Shown here: in pieces, positions 25,750-32,715 of the stretch
Position numbering within the stretch: position 1 is the first letter of the stretch
Layout: every line of letters starts with the position of its first letter
From: Comamonadaceae bacterium
GTDB lineage: Bacteria > Pseudomonadota > Gammaproteobacteria > Burkholderiales > Burkholderiaceae_C
Length of the DNA stretch: 32,715 bases
Assembly: GCA_947450645.1 (NCBI GenBank)
Contig: CANFWH010000026.1
Span: 1-32,715, forward strand
Direction of reading: 5' to 3'
Program-made: the position numbers and the translations under genes
Notes under the pieces: generated by a model
Seen by the model: the letters and a program-made list of their open reading frames with translations, nothing else
Told to the model about the DNA's origin: nothing
The model's database searches: none

Positions 25750-27864
25750 TTAGAGCGTGGGAGCCGCTCCAAACGCCCTCTCTTTGAGTTGCACCAGCTG
25801 ATCACGAAGCCGCGCTGCTTGCTCAAACTCTAAATTTTTAGCCGCATCAAACATTTGCTTCTCTAGCTGCTTAATACGCTTGGCAAGGTCTTTCTCGGTG
25901 AACTCCTCTACGCCCGTAGCGCGGAGCATGTCACGGCGCTCGGCTTCGCGGGCGGCATCTTTGCCTGCTTTGCTGCTCATTACGCCGTCAATCATGTCGC
26001 GAACTTTTTTGTTAATACCTTGTGGGGTAATGCCCATTTCTAGGTTGTGGGCGATTTGTTTATTGCGCCTGCGCTCAGTCTCGCCCATGGCTTTTTTCAT
26101 GGACTCAGTGATGCGGTCGGCGTACAAAATAGCATGGCCATTGACGTTACGTGCCGCGCGGCCAATCGTTTGAATCAAGCTTCGTTCGCTACGCAAAAAT
26201 CCCTCTTTGTCCGCATCCAAAATAGCAACCAAAGACACCTCGGGAATATCCAATCCTTCACGCAAGAGGTTAATACCGACCAGCACATCGAATGCGCCAA
26301 GACGCAAGTCGCGCAGAATCTCCACGCGCTCTACGGTGTCGATATCGCTGTGCAAATAGCGCACCTTGACGCCGTTATCGGACAGGTATTCGGTCAGCTG
26401 CTCGGCCATGCGTTTGGTGAGCGTGGTAATTAACACGCGCTCACCTTTTTTAGTGCGCTCACGAATCTCAAAGAGCACATCGTCCACCTGCGTGGTGGCG
26501 GGGCGCACTTCCACCATCGGATCGACAAGGCCTGTGGGACGCACCACCTGCTCAACGATTTGTCCGCTGCGGGTTTTTTCGTAATCGGTGGGTGTGGCGC
26601 TGACAAAAATCACTTGCCGCATCCGCTGCTCAAACTCTTCAAATTTGAGCGGTCGATTGTCCAAAGCACTTGGCAAACGAAAGCCGTATTCGACCAACGT
26701 GGTTTTGCGCGAGCGGTCGCCGTTGTACATGGCGCTCAGCTGCCCCATCATCACGTGGCTTTCGTCAATAAACATGAGCGCATCTTTGGGCATGTAGTCG
26801 GTGAGCGTACTGGGCGGCTCGCCAGGCGCTGCGCCCGACAAATGCCGCGTATAGTTTTCAATGCCTTTGCAATGCCCGACTTCGGTCAGCATCTCAAGAT
26901 CAAACTTGGTACGCTGCTCGATACGTTGATGCTCGACCAGCTTGCCCATATCGAGTAACTGTTTAGCGCGCTCGCGCAACTCCTCTTTGATCGTCTCAAT
27001 CGCAGCCACCACACGGTCGCGTGGCGTCACGTAATGGCTGGCGGGATAGACTGTAAAGCGCGGGATATGGCTTTTGATGCGGCCTGTGAGCGGATCGAAT
27101 AGTTGCAGCGTCTCGACCTCGTCGTCAAACAACTCAATGCGAATCGCCAGCTCCGAGTGCTCGGCAGGAAACACATCCACCGTATCGCCGCGCACGCGAA
27201 AGGTGCCGCGCGAAAATTCGATCTCATTCCTCGAATACTGCATCTTGACCAAGCGCTCAATCACATCGCGCTGACTCATCTTGTCACCGTCCCGCAGCGT
27301 CATGATCATGCGGTGATAGCTCTCTGGCTCACCAATACCGTAAATGGCCGAGACAGATGCCACGATCACAACATCGCGCCGCTCCAAAATACTCTTGGTA
27401 CACGAGAGGCGCATTTGCTCGATGTGCTCGTTGATTGCACTGTCTTTTTCGATAAACATGTCGCGCTGCGGTACGTAAGCTTCAGGCTGGTAGTAGTCGT
27501 AGTAGCTGACAAAATACTCGACTGCGTTTTTAGGGAAAAACTCGCGAAACTCGCTATAGAGTTGGGCTGCCAGCGTTTTGTTGTGCGCAAACACAAGGGC
27601 GGGTCTACCCATACGGGCAATCACATTGGCCATGGTGAAAGTCTTGCCAGAGCCCGTCACGCCTAGCAGCGTTTGGAAAGCTTCGCCATCGTTTAAGCCA
27701 GCAACTAGCTTGTCAATCGCTTCGGGTTGATCGCCTGCGGGCGGGTAGGGCTGAAAGAGCTGGAACGGTGAACCCTCGTAGGAGACGAATTGCCCATCGG
27801 ACGCGGCCAGATCCGTAGAGGCTGTGGTTTGCGGGGCTAAGAGGCTATTAACAAGATCGGTCAT
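25750..27864 (-). CDS. uvrB: Excinuclease ABC subunit B
   Basis: The 704-residue helicase-like damage-verification subunit has Walker A at about 68-75 (GVTGSGKT) and the DNA-clamping beta-hairpin [27 protein letters not shown] is the Walker B/DESH motif and [11 protein letters not shown] is motif VI. The C-terminal UVR motif that contacts UvrC is [20 protein letters not shown]. Its ATG overlaps the exporter stop by 4 nt (ATGA), unusual for uvrB. A weak promoter-like pair lies in the exporter end: TTGGAA (27902-27897), a 17-bp spacer, TAGCAT (27879-27874). No E. coli-type LexA box is visible. Confidence 0.97.
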   Translation of the reverse strand: MTDLVNSLLAPQTTASTDLAASDGQFVSYEGSPFQLFQPYPPAGDQPEAIDKLVAGLNDGEAFQTLLGVTGSGKTFTMANVIARMGRPALVFAHNKTLAAQLYSEFREFFPKNAVEYFVSYYDYYQPEAYVPQRDMFIEKDSAINEHIEQMRLSCTKSILERRDVVIVASVSAIYGIGEPESYHRMIMTLRDGDKMSQRDVIERLVKMQYSRNEIEFSRGTFRVRGDTVDVFPAEHSELAIRIELFDDEVETLQLFDPLTGRIKSHIPRFTVYPASHYVTPRDRVVAAIETIKEELRERAKQLLDMGKLVEHQRIEQRTKFDLEMLTEVGHCKGIENYTRHLSGAAPGEPPSTLTDYMPKDALMFIDESHVMMGQLSAMYNGDRSRKTTLVEYGFRLPSALDNRPLKFEEFEQRMRQVIFVSATPTDYEKTRSGQIVEQVVRPTGLVDPMVEVRPATTQVDDVLFEIRERTKKGERVLITTLTKRMAEQLTEYLSDNGVKVRYLHSDIDTVERVEILRDLRLGAFDVLVGINLLREGLDIPEVSLVAILDADKEGFLRSERSLIQTIGRAARNVNGHAILYADRITESMKKAMGETERRRNKQIAHNLEMGITPQGINKKVRDMIDGVMSSKAGKDAAREAERRDMLRATGVEEFTEKDLAKRIKQLEKQMFDAAKNLEFEQAARLRDQLVQLKERAFGAAPTL

Positions 27865-29978
27865 GGACCGTCAATGCTATCAGCCTTGTTGTAGTCTTCC
27901 AAATTAATGACCACATCGCAAGATGCAATGGTTTCAGGCCTGTGCGCAATGACAATGCGCGTCATAGTCAATGAGTGGATGGCGTTATTAATCGCCTGTT
28001 CCAACTTAACGTCTAAATGACTCGTCGCTTCATCTAACACCACAATTTCTGGCTCACGGTACAAGGCTCTCGCCAGTAAAAGTCGCTGCTTTTGCCCACC
28101 CGAGAGTGCCGTCCCCATGTCGCCGACCAACGTGTTGTAGCCCATATTCATGCGCTCAATATCTTTGTGTACACACGCTAATTTGGCAACTTCGACGACA
28201 CGGTCGTAGTCTGGCTTTTCATCGAAAAAACAAATGTTGTCGATGATGGAGCCTGCAAACAATTGGTCGTCTTGCATCACCGCATTGACACGGCTACGCC
28301 AAGCTGGGAGCGACACCTTCGACGTATCAATACCGCCTTTCCAAATGCGCCCATCCGTCGGGCGCAGCAAGCCCAGAATCAACTTGGCTAGCGTAGTTTT
28401 CCCGCAGCCTGAAGGTCCCACAATCGCAACCGATTTTCCCTCTGGAATTTCAAGCGTTAAGTTTTTGAGAACAAAGGGATCAAGGTCTGAATACCTAAAA
28501 CTAACATCCTCTAACTTCAACTTACCGACAGGAAACTGCGATGATGATGTAGCCTCAAATCCATTAGAAGTCGCGTTTTCTTTAGGCGTGAGCACGATAT
28601 CCGCCAAACGCTCCGATTGCAAGCTGAGCATCTTGAGTTCTATGCTCTTATCAATCAAACCAATCATGCGTTGGGTAAACACCGCTTGGTAAGCGAAAAA
28701 CGCAATCAGCATACCCACAGAGAAACTATTGGTCAGTATGAGATCAGCACCAAGCCACACCACAGCGATATTGGCAATGCCCGACAGTACACCGCTCGAG
28801 ATGTTGTAACCCATCATAAACCGCTGAGTTTTAATCGTTCGATTTGTCGTGTCGATCAGATGGTTATGCCAAAGAATTTGTCGCTGCGACTCACGCGCAA
28901 AAAGCTTGATCGCTTGTATCCCACGTAAACTCTCCATAAAGGTGCTGTGTTGTTTCGCACCCAGAATGATGCTCTCTTCTGTCGCTTGTCGCAAAGGTGC
29001 GTAGGCAGCAAACCGCAGCACGGCATAAATCCCGACAGAAGCAATCACAATGGACGATAAAAGACTACTGTAGAGCCACATTAAAACCAAAGACAGTAAA
29101 GCCAACATACTGTCAATAATGCCTTCGATAAAACTAGTAGTGAGCGTACGCTGAATAGTACCAATCGAGTCGAATCTGGACACCAAATCGCCTAAGTGAC
29201 GCTTTTCAAAAAAGGATTGTGGCAGGCGAATCATGTGTGAAAAAACATTCACAGCCCACTGCACACCCATCTCTGTTCCAAGCTTCAGCACTACCCAGCT
29301 GCGCAATGCGCCAATGCCAACTTGAAGCATGGCTAAAAATAAAAACCCTAGGGAAAGGATAGCAATTAGGTGCTTATCACCAGAAATAAGGGCGTGATCA
29401 ACGAGTGATTGGATATACAAAGGACTCAGTAACGCACAGACTTGCAATGCAAAAGAAATGATGAAAATCTGAGTCATTTGACGCCGAACACCAATCAAAC
29501 GACCAAACAAATCCCCTAAACTGACGCGTTGTTTGGCGATACGGGGCTTGAAATCAGGCGTAGGTGAAAGCTCTAAAGCCACCCCCGTGAAATGCTTGGA
29601 GCACTCATCCAGACTCAAAGTACGAATACCTTTTGCGGGATCATAAATCACCACCTTCTTGTTGCTAGCTTTTTGCAGCACAACAAAATGGTTCATATCC
29701 CAATGCAAAATGCAAGGCAGCTTTAACTCTTTGAGTTCTTCTAGCTCTAATCGCACTGGACGAGAACCTAAATCGATCAATTGCGCACCTTCCACTAGCT
29801 GCGCCATATTCATCCCTTTAAGGGAGACTGACAGTTTGCCACGGATGCCAGGCAGATCAAACATCAATCCATGCGCGCTGGCAACCATCGCCAAGCACGC
29901 GATCCCGCATTCGGCAGCTTCAGTTTGATAAATCATAGGCAGAGTAAATCCGCCACTAAAAATGAGTGTCTTATTCAT
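27861..29978 (-). CDS. Peptidase-containing ABC exporter (C39 protease, CvaB-type)
   Basis: This 705-residue protein has three parts. The N-terminal C39 peptidase (1-140) has Cys24 in [15 protein letters not shown], His97 in DMNHFVVL and Asp113 in IYDPAKG, so the triad is complete. The transmembrane domain (about 160-440) and a nucleotide-binding domain follow, with Walker [10 protein letters not shown] near 520, signature LSGGQKQR and Walker [10 protein letters not shown]. Such exporters cut leaders after Gly-Gly and pump the peptide through an HlyD/TolC channel. The cognate precursor is encoded upstream at 31710. It begins 9 nt after the adaptor stop; uvrB overlaps its end. AT content is higher than in the flanking genes. 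Confidence 0.95.
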   Translation of the reverse strand: MNKTLIFSGGFTLPMIYQTEAAECGIACLAMVASAHGLMFDLPGIRGKLSVSLKGMNMAQLVEGAQLIDLGSRPVRLELEELKELKLPCILHWDMNHFVVLQKASNKKVVIYDPAKGIRTLSLDECSKHFTGVALELSPTPDFKPRIAKQRVSLGDLFGRLIGVRRQMTQIFIISFALQVCALLSPLYIQSLVDHALISGDKHLIAILSLGFLFLAMLQVGIGALRSWVVLKLGTEMGVQWAVNVFSHMIRLPQSFFEKRHLGDLVSRFDSIGTIQRTLTTSFIEGIIDSMLALLSLVLMWLYSSLLSSIVIASVGIYAVLRFAAYAPLRQATEESIILGAKQHSTFMESLRGIQAIKLFARESQRQILWHNHLIDTTNRTIKTQRFMMGYNISSGVLSGIANIAVVWLGADLILTNSFSVGMLIAFFAYQAVFTQRMIGLIDKSIELKMLSLQSERLADIVLTPKENATSNGFEATSSSQFPVGKLKLEDVSFRYSDLDPFVLKNLTLEIPEGKSVAIVGPSGCGKTTLAKLILGLLRPTDGRIWKGGIDTSKVSLPAWRSRVNAVMQDDQLFAGSIIDNICFFDEKPDYDRVVEVAKLACVHKDIERMNMGYNTLVGDMGTALSGGQKQRLLLARALYREPEIVVLDEATSHLDVKLEQAINNAIHSLTMTRIVIAHRPETIASCDVVINLEDYNKADSIDGP

Positions 29979-29987
29979 TCATATTGC

Positions 29988-31280
29988 CTAGGGTGCATAT
30001 CTACCACGCAAAGAATAAAGTGGCTCCAAAATCCATTGGGCGACGGTACGCGTATCCAGCAACACATCTGCCTCTAATTGCATACCGCTTTGCAATGCCT
30101 GCTTCGCTCCGTAAGCATTCGCCGTCTGACTCTGCAAGGTGGCGCGTATACGATAAACCGACTCATCTGCAACTGAAGCAGGCGTAGTTTTTGTGGCCAA
30201 CGGAAACGGTAATTCGCTAGGTAGAAAGGGCGTGCGAGACACCTCAATAATACGGGCGCTGTATTGCCCGAATTTTTGATACGGATAAGCGCCATATCGA
30301 ATCGAAACATTTTGCCCTGCACTTAAAAAGCCAACATCTTTGCTCTGGGCAAAAAGATGAGCCTCTAACTCACCACTTTTGCTTTGGTCTTTTTTGTTTT
30401 CTGGCAACAGCATCATGAGTGAACGATCAATGCTCACTAATTGACTAGTTTTAACAGCTAGGCCAGAGATAACACCTGCTTGCGGGCTGGTAACAACGAT
30501 TTCTTTTTTCGATTGAATGTCAATCAGATCTTGCTCTGCCTGTGTGATGCCACGCTCTAACTCGGCTACCTGAGTACGCTTACGCATAGGTAGCTCAGCA
30601 AGTTCGGCTCGCAAGGTCTCCAACTCACGCTGCAAACCAGAATGCGTACGCTGAAGCGCTTGCAATTTGGATTCTTGATCCGCGACTGCTTCTTGTTTTT
30701 CTTGCACAACTGCGTCTGACACATAATTTTGCGATGCCAAATCAATGTTTCGCTTCAACGCATTTTTAGCATAGCCGACCCGACTCGATTGGGTTTTTTG
30801 CTCCTCGAGCAATTGCGCCATCTCTTGATACAAAGCGGCCATGCGAAGATTAAGACCACGACTCGTCTGATTAAACAGTTGCCCCTGTTGCTTAATCACG
30901 CTCTCCAAGTTATCTTTGCGCTCTTGTATTTGCTGAGCGCTTTTCGCTCTCGCATCGCCCCCACTAGCATCGGGGCGTTCATCCGCAATGGTTGCTAAAG
31001 GTTGTCCTGCAGCCACCACATCACCTTCCACCACATTGACCTTAGTAATGCGACCTGCTTGTGGGCTATAAATTCTCACAACACCCCCAATAGGTATCAG
31101 ATAGCCAGATACCGTCACACGCCGCGTATATTCAGCAAAAAAGATTAGGGTCAAAATTCCTAGGACGCAAATGACCACAACGACAGTCAAAGCCCATAGC
31201 ATCCAATTACTACGCACCACAATCTCGCCGTGCAAACGCGGAAGATTGGCATTTTGTGCTTCGGTACGGAATAAACGCAT
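29988..31280 (-). CDS. HlyD-family membrane fusion protein (CvaA/RaxA-like adaptor)
   Basis: The protein has a short cytoplasmic N-terminus, one membrane segment (about 27-48, WMLWALTVVVVICVLGILTL), a lipoyl-like half (SPQAGRITKVNVVEGDVV), and a long coiled coil (about 100-270). The second lipoyl half reads VVTSPQAGVISGL, and a beta-barrel with RYGAYPYQKFGQY follows. That last block is typical of colicin-V/bacteriocin secretion adaptors. It links the ABC exporter to an outer-membrane TolC-type channel not found here. The ATG at 31280 is preferred; a TTG one codon earlier (31283) lies closer to AAAGG. A terminator hairpin lies 20 nt upstream. Confidence 0.94.
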   Translation of the reverse strand: MRLFRTEAQNANLPRLHGEIVVRSNWMLWALTVVVVICVLGILTLIFFAEYTRRVTVSGYLIPIGGVVRIYSPQAGRITKVNVVEGDVVAAGQPLATIADERPDASGGDARAKSAQQIQERKDNLESVIKQQGQLFNQTSRGLNLRMAALYQEMAQLLEEQKTQSSRVGYAKNALKRNIDLASQNYVSDAVVQEKQEAVADQESKLQALQRTHSGLQRELETLRAELAELPMRKRTQVAELERGITQAEQDLIDIQSKKEIVVTSPQAGVISGLAVKTSQLVSIDRSLMMLLPENKKDQSKSGELEAHLFAQSKDVGFLSAGQNVSIRYGAYPYQKFGQYSARIIEVSRTPFLPSELPFPLATKTTPASVADESVYRIRATLQSQTANAYGAKQALQSGMQLEADVLLDTRTVAQWILEPLYSLRGRYAP

Positions 31281-31300
31281 CAATCAAAAACCTTTGAACT

Positions 31301-31337
31301 AACAAAAATGGGATCCTGAGCGAACTCAGAATCCCAT
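31301..31337 (-). terminator. UUCG-loop terminator/attenuator between the peptide gene and its exporter genes
   Basis: Minus strand: ATGGGAT, one mismatch, CTGAG, loop TTCG, CTCAG, one mismatch, ATCCCAT, then TTTTTGTT. A 12-bp stem with a stable tetraloop and T-tract is a good rho-independent terminator. Its position fits partial read-through: abundant precursor, less transporter. Confidence 0.85.
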
Positions 31338-31407
31338 GAGAAACCCACTAGCAGTGGAGTTGAGGGTGTTAGTAGCCGCTTAGAGCGACTTTACACTATT
31401 ACTTAGA

Positions 31408-31710
31408 TTACCAGCATCCACCCCATCCACCGCGGCGTTCGTCACCCCATCCACCACCACAGCCACCGCCTGCATTCTCGGCGTTGTTATGACAGCCGCT
31501 GTTTCCAGGAGCATTTTGATCACCATTGCCAAAGCCGTTGTTGCAACCACCGCCCGAAGGAGCTGGAGCTGGAGCTGGAGCTGGAGCTGGAGCTGGTGTT
31601 CCGCTACCGCCACCAGCGGGTGTTGGCGTAGGTACTGGTGCTGGTGCTGGTGCTGGCACTAAAATTCCACCTATAACCTGCTTCGTTTCATAATTTGTTA
31701 AAATGCGCAT
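31408..31710 (-). CDS. Double-glycine-leader secreted peptide precursor with Pro-Ala arm and Gly/Asn/Cys-rich tail
   Basis: The 100-residue product starts MRILTNYETKQVIGG, nearly the pattern of the colicin V leader (MRTLTLNELDSVSGG), so cleavage after Gly15 by the C39 exporter is expected. The mature 85 residues have a Pro-rich arm (16-52): a first PAPAPVPTPTP part, GGGSGT, then a run of seven Pro alternating with Ala. A Gly/Asn-rich tail (53-100) follows with Cys56, 73, 84 and 99, Trp88, 96 and 100, and an isolated DERR. The tail contains CNNGFGNGDQNAPGNSGC and ends GGWGGCW. A strong GGGAGAG site lies just before the ATG. It could be a class II microcin-like bacteriocin or a structural/adhesive exopeptide; no immunity gene or modifying enzyme is evident. 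Confidence 0.85.
   Translation of the reverse strand: MRILTNYETKQVIGGILVPAPAPAPVPTPTPAGGGSGTPAPAPAPAPAPAPSGGGCNNGFGNGDQNAPGNSGCHNNAENAGGGCGGGWGDERRGGWGGCW
31559..31660. repeat. Hexanucleotide tandem repeats encoding Pro-Ala
   Basis: Six perfect copies of GGAGCT occupy 31559-31594. A second, degenerate tract (GGTACT, three GGTGCT, GGCACT) lies at 31631-31660. Both encode alternating Pro-Ala on the minus strand. The 6-bp unit keeps frame, so slippage would change arm length without breaking the gene. Confidence 0.9.
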
Positions 31711-31773
31711 TCTTCTCTCCCTATTAAAAATAAAAACAACTAAAAATCACTTAAATTTGTTCCGATGTAGAAA

Positions 31774-31792
31774 TTCTAATACCAAATTAGAA
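31774..31792. promoter_or_regulatory. Inverted repeat in the divergent control region
   Basis: TTCTAAT-ACCAA-ATTAGAA is a perfect 7-bp inverted repeat. It lies in the 138-bp AT-rich gap between the peptide gene (minus) and the solute-binding gene (plus). It lies 64 bp before the peptide start and 57 bp before the other. It looks like an operator for a dimeric regulator; no clear -35/-10 pair could be fixed on either strand. Confidence 0.5.
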
Positions 31793-31848
31793 CAATTGCA
31801 CTTTTTATTAGATTTTTTATTTGTAAGCTTTATAGAATATATATAGTT

Positions 31849-32601
31849 ATGAACCCTCAAATTGAAGCCGCCATTTGTTCACCTTTGCTATGCCCCACAG
31901 GGAAGCTACGGGCTTCTATCAATTTAGGCAATCCCATTCTTGCCAATAAAAACGCCACGACAGGAGAAATCTTTGGCGTGTCGGTTGACCTTAGCCGCGA
32001 ATTAGCCAAGCGACTTGGCGTAGAGCTAGAAATCAAAGTCTTCGATGCAGCCGCTAAATCCGTGGCAGCCGTCACCAGCGGTGATGCCGACATCGGCTTT
32101 TTTGCTATCGATCCGCTGCGTGGTGAAGGCATCAGCTTTACTGCCGCCTACGTGCATATCGAGGGCTACTATTTGGTGCGCGAGGGCTCGCCACTCAAGG
32201 TCAACGCAGACGTGGACAAGGCAGGCATCCGCGTGACAGCAGCTAAGGGCAGTGCTTACGATTTGTATCTGACTCGCAACTTGAAGAATGCGACGCTGGT
32301 GCATTCAGTGACATCGCAAACGGTCACCGACACCTATTTGCAAAATGGCACCGACGTAGCCGCTGGCGTGAAGCAACAGCTAGAGTCGGACATTGAGCGT
32401 CTCTCAGGCAAAACAAAACTGCGCCTTTTGGAGACCAATTTCATGGTCATCGCACAAGCAATGGGTATCCCCAATAACCGCGGTGCTGCAGCTACGGAAT
32501 ACATGCGCAATTTTGTGGAAGAAATGAAGCGCTCGGGCTTTGTGGCGGCGTCGCTGAAGCGCCACAATATTCAAGGCGCAGCCGTCGCTCCCTTGGCGTA
32601 A
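31849..32601 (+). CDS. Family 3 solute-binding-like protein without signal peptide
   Basis: The 250-residue protein has the SBP_bac_3 fold: GKLRASINLGNPILA, EIFGVSVDLSRELAKRLGVELE, GDADIGFFAIDPLRGEGISFTAAYVHIEGYYLV, then the hinge and second lobe. Exported members bind amino acids for ABC importers, but here the first 18 residues (MNPQIEAAICSPLLCPTG) are not a signal peptide. The frame upstream is open to 31780 but lacks a start codon. The ATG has no Shine-Dalgarno and may be leaderless. It may be a cytoplasmic ligand-binding or sensor protein. It is divergent from the peptide gene. No ABC permease is nearby. Confidence 0.8.
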   Translation: MNPQIEAAICSPLLCPTGKLRASINLGNPILANKNATTGEIFGVSVDLSRELAKRLGVELEIKVFDAAAKSVAAVTSGDADIGFFAIDPLRGEGISFTAAYVHIEGYYLVREGSPLKVNADVDKAGIRVTAAKGSAYDLYLTRNLKNATLVHSVTSQTVTDTYLQNGTDVAAGVKQQLESDIERLSGKTKLRLLETNFMVIAQAMGIPNNRGAAATEYMRNFVEEMKRSGFVAASLKRHNIQGAAVAPLA

Positions 32602-32619
32602 ACCCTAGTCCGTTAAAAT
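32593..32619 (+). promoter_or_regulatory. Possible promoter of the aminotransferase gene
   Basis: TTGGCG (32593-32598), a short 15-bp spacer and TAAAAT (32614-32619) lie upstream of the aminotransferase; the -35 reaches into the preceding stop codon. A short inverted repeat AAATCC...GGATTT (32621-32645) sits between it and the ATG. Spacing is suboptimal, so this is tentative. Confidence 0.35.
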
Positions 32620-32649
32620 CAAATCCTTTTTGCAATCTAGGATTTGACA

Positions 32650-32715
32650 ATGTCTCTTTTTTCCGCCGTCCAAATGGCCGCCAAAGACCCTGTTTTTGGC
32701 CTCAACGATCAATTC
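32650..32715 (+). CDS. tyrB: Aromatic amino acid / aspartate aminotransferase, N-terminus (runs off the right edge)
   Basis: Only 22 codons are present: MSLFSAVQMAAKDPVFGLND then QF. This is the conserved start of class I aspartate/tyrosine aminotransferases (MSLFSAVEMAPRDPILGLNE type), with TAGGA 7 nt upstream of the ATG. Such enzymes transfer amino groups to phenylpyruvate, hydroxyphenylpyruvate or oxaloacetate. In Burkholderiales, as I recall, this gene stands divergent to uvrB; here the peptide-export cassette and solute-binding gene lie between them. Confidence 0.8.
   Translation, partial: MSLFSAVQMAAKDPVFGLNDQF

Noticed and set aside
31380..31613. Second minus-strand frame overlapping the peptide precursor
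   Set aside because: It is the +1 frame of the same repeats (Leu-Gln runs), lacks a leader and has a poor start; the GG-leader frame explains the region.
31559..31660. Repeats as a CRISPR array
   Set aside because: The unit is 6 bp with no spacers and lies inside a coding frame.
31408..31710. Precursor as a lanthipeptide, microcin B17-like or other post-translationally modified peptide
   Set aside because: No lanthipeptide synthetase, cyclodehydratase, radical-SAM or similar enzyme is in the window; only the leader peptidase-exporter is present.

Overview
The window reads as the chromosome of a betaproteobacterium of the order Burkholderiales. The evidence is three periplasmic Bug/TctC-type receptors, a complete iscRSUA-hscBA-fdx operon followed by dnaQ, dnaG next to rpoD, and an aromatic aminotransferase start facing uvrB across a small insert. 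Genes are tightly packed, often with 4-nt ATGA overlaps, and most of the window is core genome. The genus cannot be named from sequence alone.

Layout, left to right. (1) 1-6884, plus strand: the end of a sensor histidine kinase, a response regulator with an unassigned output domain, a lipoprotein gamma-glutamyltransferase, pdxA, a Bug receptor and a PhoD-type phosphodiesterase/phosphatase. (2) 6887-10942: dnaG and rpoD; an extended -10 promoter for rpoD overlaps the dnaG stop, and a strong terminator follows rpoD. (3) 10998-13867, accessory: an RraA-family aldolase with a Bug receptor, a hicAB toxin-antitoxin pair, then a decayed in-frame copy of the 3' end of rpoD with its own terminator. 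Next, on the minus strand, is a small SmpA/BamE-like gene broken by two in-frame TGA codons. (4) 13908-17007: an NAD-binding SDR protein, a ferredoxin-type flavin reductase with a third Bug receptor, and tRNA-Arg(ACG). (5) 17021-23025, minus strand: dnaQ and the isc operon, headed by iscR with a recognisable IscR operator and a second palindrome of the same length. (6) 23039-27864, minus strand: a sugar-acid dehydratase, a DapA-family aldolase/dehydratase and uvrB. (7) 27861-31710, minus strand: a C39-peptidase ABC exporter, an HlyD-type adaptor and an unusual double-glycine-leader peptide precursor. (8) 31849-32715, plus strand: a solute-binding protein with no signal peptide and the first 22 codons of an aromatic aminotransferase.

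The most interesting system is region 7. The precursor has a 15-residue colicin-V-like leader ending in Gly-Gly, a Pro-Ala repeat arm, and a Gly/Asn-rich tail with four Cys and three Trp. It is followed by a UUCG-loop terminator and then by the adaptor and peptidase-exporter that would process and secrete it. uvrB begins inside the exporter stop codon, so the cassette appears to have been placed directly upstream of a DNA-repair gene. Two other unlisted structures stand out: the rpoD-tail relic that bounds the aldolase/receptor/hicAB block, and the twice-interrupted SmpA-like gene.
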